Of a DNA stretch of 64,000 nt, positions 60,131 to 64,000 are shown piece after piece; within the stretch, counting starts at the first letter, position 1, and the number at the start of each line of letters is the position of its first letter. Under the pieces are notes generated by a model. The model saw only the letters and a program-made list of their open reading frames with translations, was not told where the DNA came from and ran no database searches. Where the stretch lies: the NCBI GenBank assembly GCA_013397845.1, contig VZTG01003201.1:668522-732521 (forward strand), read 5' to 3'. The stretch comes from Melanocharis versteri (taxonomy: Eukaryota; Chordata; Aves; Passeriformes; Melanocharitidae). The translations under genes were made by a program, and so were the position numbers.

Positions 60131-60283
60131 TGACGTGCGTCACAGGACCCTGGGGTTTTGCACGGGGATTAGTCAGGCTGTATTTGGAAACGCCCTCAAC
60201 TGCACCCTGCGCTGCTATATTAGTGTGTCTCAAGCAAGAGGAATTTTCTTTTGCTTCTGCAGCTGCTCCTGCAAAACCCTCTG
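60131..60283 (+). other. CRE/TATA cluster followed by a microexon-like segment
   Basis: TGACGTGCGTCA (60131-60142) holds two inverted CRE half-sites two bases apart. CTATATTA (60215-60222) resembles a TATA box. Next come a strong acceptor (TTTGCTTCTGCAG ending at 60262), 21 bp (60263-60283) and a near-consensus donor GTAAGTG. It reads either as an alternative first exon or as a 7-codon microexon. Motif evidence only. Confidence 0.25.
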
Positions 60284-63200
60284 GTAAGTGTGCGCAGCTT
60301 CTGTCAGCAGTATCGACTCTGTCTTCTTGCCTGTGTTTTTAAACCAAGGTTATGAGCTGAGGGCTTACTTACAGTTGTTTACTGTGACTGTGAAAAAACC
60401 TAAAAAACTGTATTTTTAAGTTAAAAATTTGATAGCTTAGAATGAGCAACAGCATCAAAGGAATAAGTATATTTAGTGGTTTTCATTGAATAGGTTAATT
60501 CAACTTAAATGTTCCTCTACATTTAAGTATGAATCAGAGTATTCTGAAGTGTTGGTGTTTTCACAGTGATGTCGCTATGTACCATGCATGTTGGCTTTTA
60601 TTTATACATCAGGAATAGAAAGATCACATGATTTAGCAGACCAATTCTTAAAAGAATTTGGTTGGTTTTTGTTGGCAGCCTGCATGCAAGCCCTGCATCT
60701 CTGGACTCTGCTTGCCACCTATGCTGTTGCAGTAGGACAAAATCAAGGACAGAAGAATCAGGAGTGCCCTAAGCTCAACGCACAGGTACTCTCCTTTAAA
60801 AACACAAGAGGAAACGCTGTTGTCATGTTTTCTGTGGAAGCTCTCTCTCCAGATTTTTAAATGTTTTTTTTTCCAAACTAAGTATCAGAACCCAGTACAT
60901 TAAGTATAAAAATATGTAAATAAATAAACAAGGTAAACCAGGAAAAATTATTTTTAGTGTGCATCCTATTCCATCTCTTAAAATAGCTTAGGCAGTGGAC
61001 CCATTTCCAGTTATTCCATATAACCTGTGCTGGGTATCTAGTTTTACAGCATGTTATCAAGCAACTGTGAAGATACTTAGTGTTCTGTTGTTTCATTCCC
61101 ATAATAACTACTTTTTAGCTAAGTAGTCCTAAGGCTATTTCTTGGCAGAACTACTGAAATAGTAATTTGGTAATTACTAGTTACTAAGGATTTCTTACCG
61201 TATTAGAGCTTGCATCATCTGAATATAAAATGTATTATGGTTTTGGGAATTATAAATTAGTAAGTATCTGTTCTGAGCTCAGGTTATGCTAGCAGAGTGC
61301 CTGATAACTAGTGAAGTTCTCCTGACTACCTGCACATAATGGAGTGACTAATGTGATTACACTCATATCCAGTACCTTTTGATGTTCCTGTCTAAAATAT
61401 AAACCTACTAACAGCTGGGGCAGCTTGGAGAAACCTCTGTTGCACTCATGGACCAGAATTCAAATTGTCTGAATTATAGGCAGTCTTGCTTTATAAATGT
61501 ATGAGCATAAACACATGGAGGAAAAGATCCTCACAGTGTCATTCTGTGGGTTTTGTTATGGCTCCCCCGCTTCTTGCAACTCAAATGTTGCAAGTAGCAG
61601 AAGTTCCATCGAGAAGCTTGCATGCTTTTCAGAAGTTTTTTGTAAGCTTTGTTTTCTAGAGCAAGTAATGTTCTGTAATAGTAGAAAGAAAAAAAAAAAG
61701 GAGTGGAAAATAACATGTAAATTAAAGAATGTGCCCCATTTCTTTGTATTTTCACCAAACTGTTACTTTCTTCCACCAAGAACACCAAAACCAGTTTTCT
61801 GTAGCCTGTGGGTATCAAATTTTGCAGCTATCACTGTGGCCATGCCCAGCCTTTTTTGGTACATGTCCATAAATATATGTGATAGCTAGTCTAAGACCTT
61901 GAAATTGGGCATTTGCAGTTCCCAAAATAAATGTCATTTAGTATTGGTTTATACTCTCTTACCTGGAAGCTGTCACCATAGATTAGAATAAAATTTTCAA
62001 ATAATTTGCTCCTATCCAATTTATCACTTTGATTTGCATTTGCCTCACTCAGAAATATTATGGATAGTTCCCTCTCCTTGCCAGCCCACCCTTGTGTGTT
62101 CTCTCTATCAAAAGATAACAGGTTTGAAACGTAGTCTAGTCTAAGGCAGGTTTACCAACAAAGTAGGAAAATAGAAATTGTGTGATACTTGAAATTCACA
62201 TACTGTCAATAGCATTACAGCTAGATCTTATTTATTGCCCTATATTACTTTTATGACATTATGGTAATCTGAAATTTTGTGGAATATTTGTAATACATTT
62301 ACAAGTGTGAGAACAGTTCTTACTATGACTCAGAATTACTGACATTTAACAAAGTACTCTGTCAATCATTGAGATTTATGGAGAAGTTCTCTTAAAGTTT
62401 GTCCTCCCATAATCCAGGGTGTTTTCTTAGCAACAATTTGATTTTTGGGAGGCTTCCATACTAGATGAGTCTTTATAAAATAAGAAAACTTGGTATTTGC
62501 CAAGTAGTGTAGGCTTACAGGGTATCAGTATAAAAATACTCTGCACCGGTTTCTTATGTCCTTCGTCAAAGCATTACTTAGCAGACTTATGATGACAGCC
62601 TCCTACAGTTTGAGTTATTACTAGTAATATTTCAGGCTCTGTGTCTAGAGTTGATTGTGAAATGAGCCATATCTCTATGTAGTTAAGATAGCAAGTAATT
62701 CATCAACTCATCCTTCCCTACTTAAAATTACTGACAGTGAAAACAAAAGGTCACACACTTGTCCTTTATGTGGAGTTTCTTATTTGACATTTTTTAATTT
62801 TTGCGTTAATCATACGGATTTGTTTTACTGGGTAGGGGGAGGAAAGTAACTGCTCTACCTCCAACACTCAGTAGATTGAAAAGTTAAATATAATCCTAGC
62901 TCCAGAACATGACATTACTCCTTGTGAACACAATCAGTTATTAATTTCCTGTGACACATAATTGGAAATGCCTGCAATGGCAGCTGTAAATTCACTTAGA
63001 TCACTGAAATGAATGACAGGTCTTATCACCAGCTCTTGTTTTATAATCAAATTGACACAGCATGCACTTAGTTACACGCTGCCTGACATACTAAGACAAC
63101 TTACATATTAAGCAGCACCTGGATACATAAAAGCAGTTCTGTTTGCACTTCTGTTATCCAGTTGGATAAAAGAAACTTCATTTCAAAACTGGAATTAAAT

Positions 63201-64000
63201 ATGGTCTTTACAGCAAATACTTCTCTTTATTTAACCCAACTACACAGATGCATGTCTCATGTACTAAATAGATTTGTAATCTTCAGAACTATCCTTGTTG
63301 TAAATGACCCATTCTGTGGTTTGTAGGACTGGGGGATTTCCAAACCTGCGTGAATCCATTACTGTTCATTCCTCAAGGTATGACCATAACATTCTTAGCT
63401 ACAAAATAATTTCCTACATCCTTATTCCAGTTACCTGCTATCACAAACAAGCAGATAATTTTTTCCTTTTCATAAATCCAACTAAGCTCAACCTTTAAAA
63501 TTATCTTTTTCAGTTTTGTTCTTCCTTCTCTCAAAGGCTCCTTAAAAATGTCAGAGACTAGAAACATAAATGTATTTGTGGCCAGTGTATATGCCAACCA
63601 CAAATTACCCTTGGGAGTTGTCATCTGTTAATACATGTTTTAAGACACACCAGCCTCTGAGCTATTCAGTAGCATATAGATGCTCTTGGTAAGAAAGCAA
63701 AACTCTTCTCACACTTTTATAACATGACAGAATAAATAGGGGCACTTAAGTGATTTAACATGATGTACTTTCAGATGTCACAGTGAATTATGAATTCATC
63801 TTCCTGTGCTTATATAGTTTTAATTCTGTATGTAGAACCTCCTGGTTCTGAAAAGCTTTCTTGACTGGGTTAAGTGCTGTGGAGATTTTTGGTTGGCTGC
63901 TTTCTATTAGTGCTCATCCCAGTCAACTTGTGCATCAGGATTCTAGGAGGTTTATGTGCACACTGAATTGACTCCTAGAATTTTTTTAAACAGTAAATAG

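Larger units (their letters stand above)
45794..64000. other. NT5C3A intron 1 (partial, at least 18 kb)
   Basis: AT-rich, with far fewer recent repeats than the BBS9 introns. I searched for NT5C3A exon 2 (remembered human start MPEFQKSS, RVEEIICGLI) and did not see it. Features noticed: the (CCTGC)n array, an X-box/CRE/TATA cluster (49887-49957), a GC-rich patch (52015-52510), an ancient CR1 relic (55190-55510), an exon-like segment (57675-57717) and a CRE/TATA/donor cluster (60131-60290). Elsewhere I see nothing to annotate. Confidence 0.75.

Overview
This window is vertebrate nuclear DNA and almost certainly from a bird. It has GT-AG spliced exons, long AT-rich introns, many CR1 LINE copies in both orientations with avian-type 3' ends, and avian-type retroviral LTR pieces. 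It contains no operon, CRISPR array, insertion sequence or other prokaryotic feature. Nearly all open frames outside the exons listed here are chance frames or reading frames inside repeats.

The locus is a head-to-head gene pair around one CpG island at about 44.6-45.9 kb. BBS9 (PTHB1, a BBSome subunit) runs leftward on the minus strand. I place a non-coding first exon ending at 45019, then eight coding exons: 43795-43915, 40303-40453, 39069-39133, 36551-36664, 15637-15811, 11560-11644, 9640-9823 and 8215-8344. Every junction has a canonical splice site and every phase closes. Together they give 338 complete codons, most of the N-terminal beta-propeller. The remaining exons were not found in 1-8214 and probably lie beyond the left edge. 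NT5C3A (cytosolic 5'-nucleotidase 3A / pyrimidine 5'-nucleotidase) runs rightward on the plus strand. Only its first coding exon is supported (45656-45793), and the remaining 18.2 kb reads as its first intron, still open at the right edge.

Region by region: 1-8.2 kb is BBS9 intron 9, with one small CR1 and an assembly gap beside a G-run. The stretch from 8.2 to 16 kb holds four BBS9 exons, a CR1 with an internal re-copied segment, a solo LTR with a 6-bp target duplication, and three CR1 pieces. The 20.7-kb intron 5 (15.8-36.6 kb) holds four CR1 copies, one nested inside another, and an LTR fragment. The stretch from 36.5 to 45 kb holds the N-terminal BBS9 exons and a 2.4-kb CR1. The CpG island carries both promoters. 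The stretch from 45.8 to 64 kb is a repeat-poor NT5C3A intron with an ancient CR1 relic and several promoter-like or exon-like clusters.

The two genes act in unrelated processes: ciliary membrane trafficking for BBS9, pyrimidine nucleotide catabolism for NT5C3A (notably in red cells). What links them here is the shared promoter region. I found no convincing new molecular system. The points most worth checking are the direct BBS9/NT5C3A pairing without RP9 between them, a small upstream ORF in the BBS9 leader, an RFX/CRE/TATA cluster and a GC-rich GATA/TATA patch in the NT5C3A intron, two exon-like segments in that intron, and the nested and rearranged retroelements.
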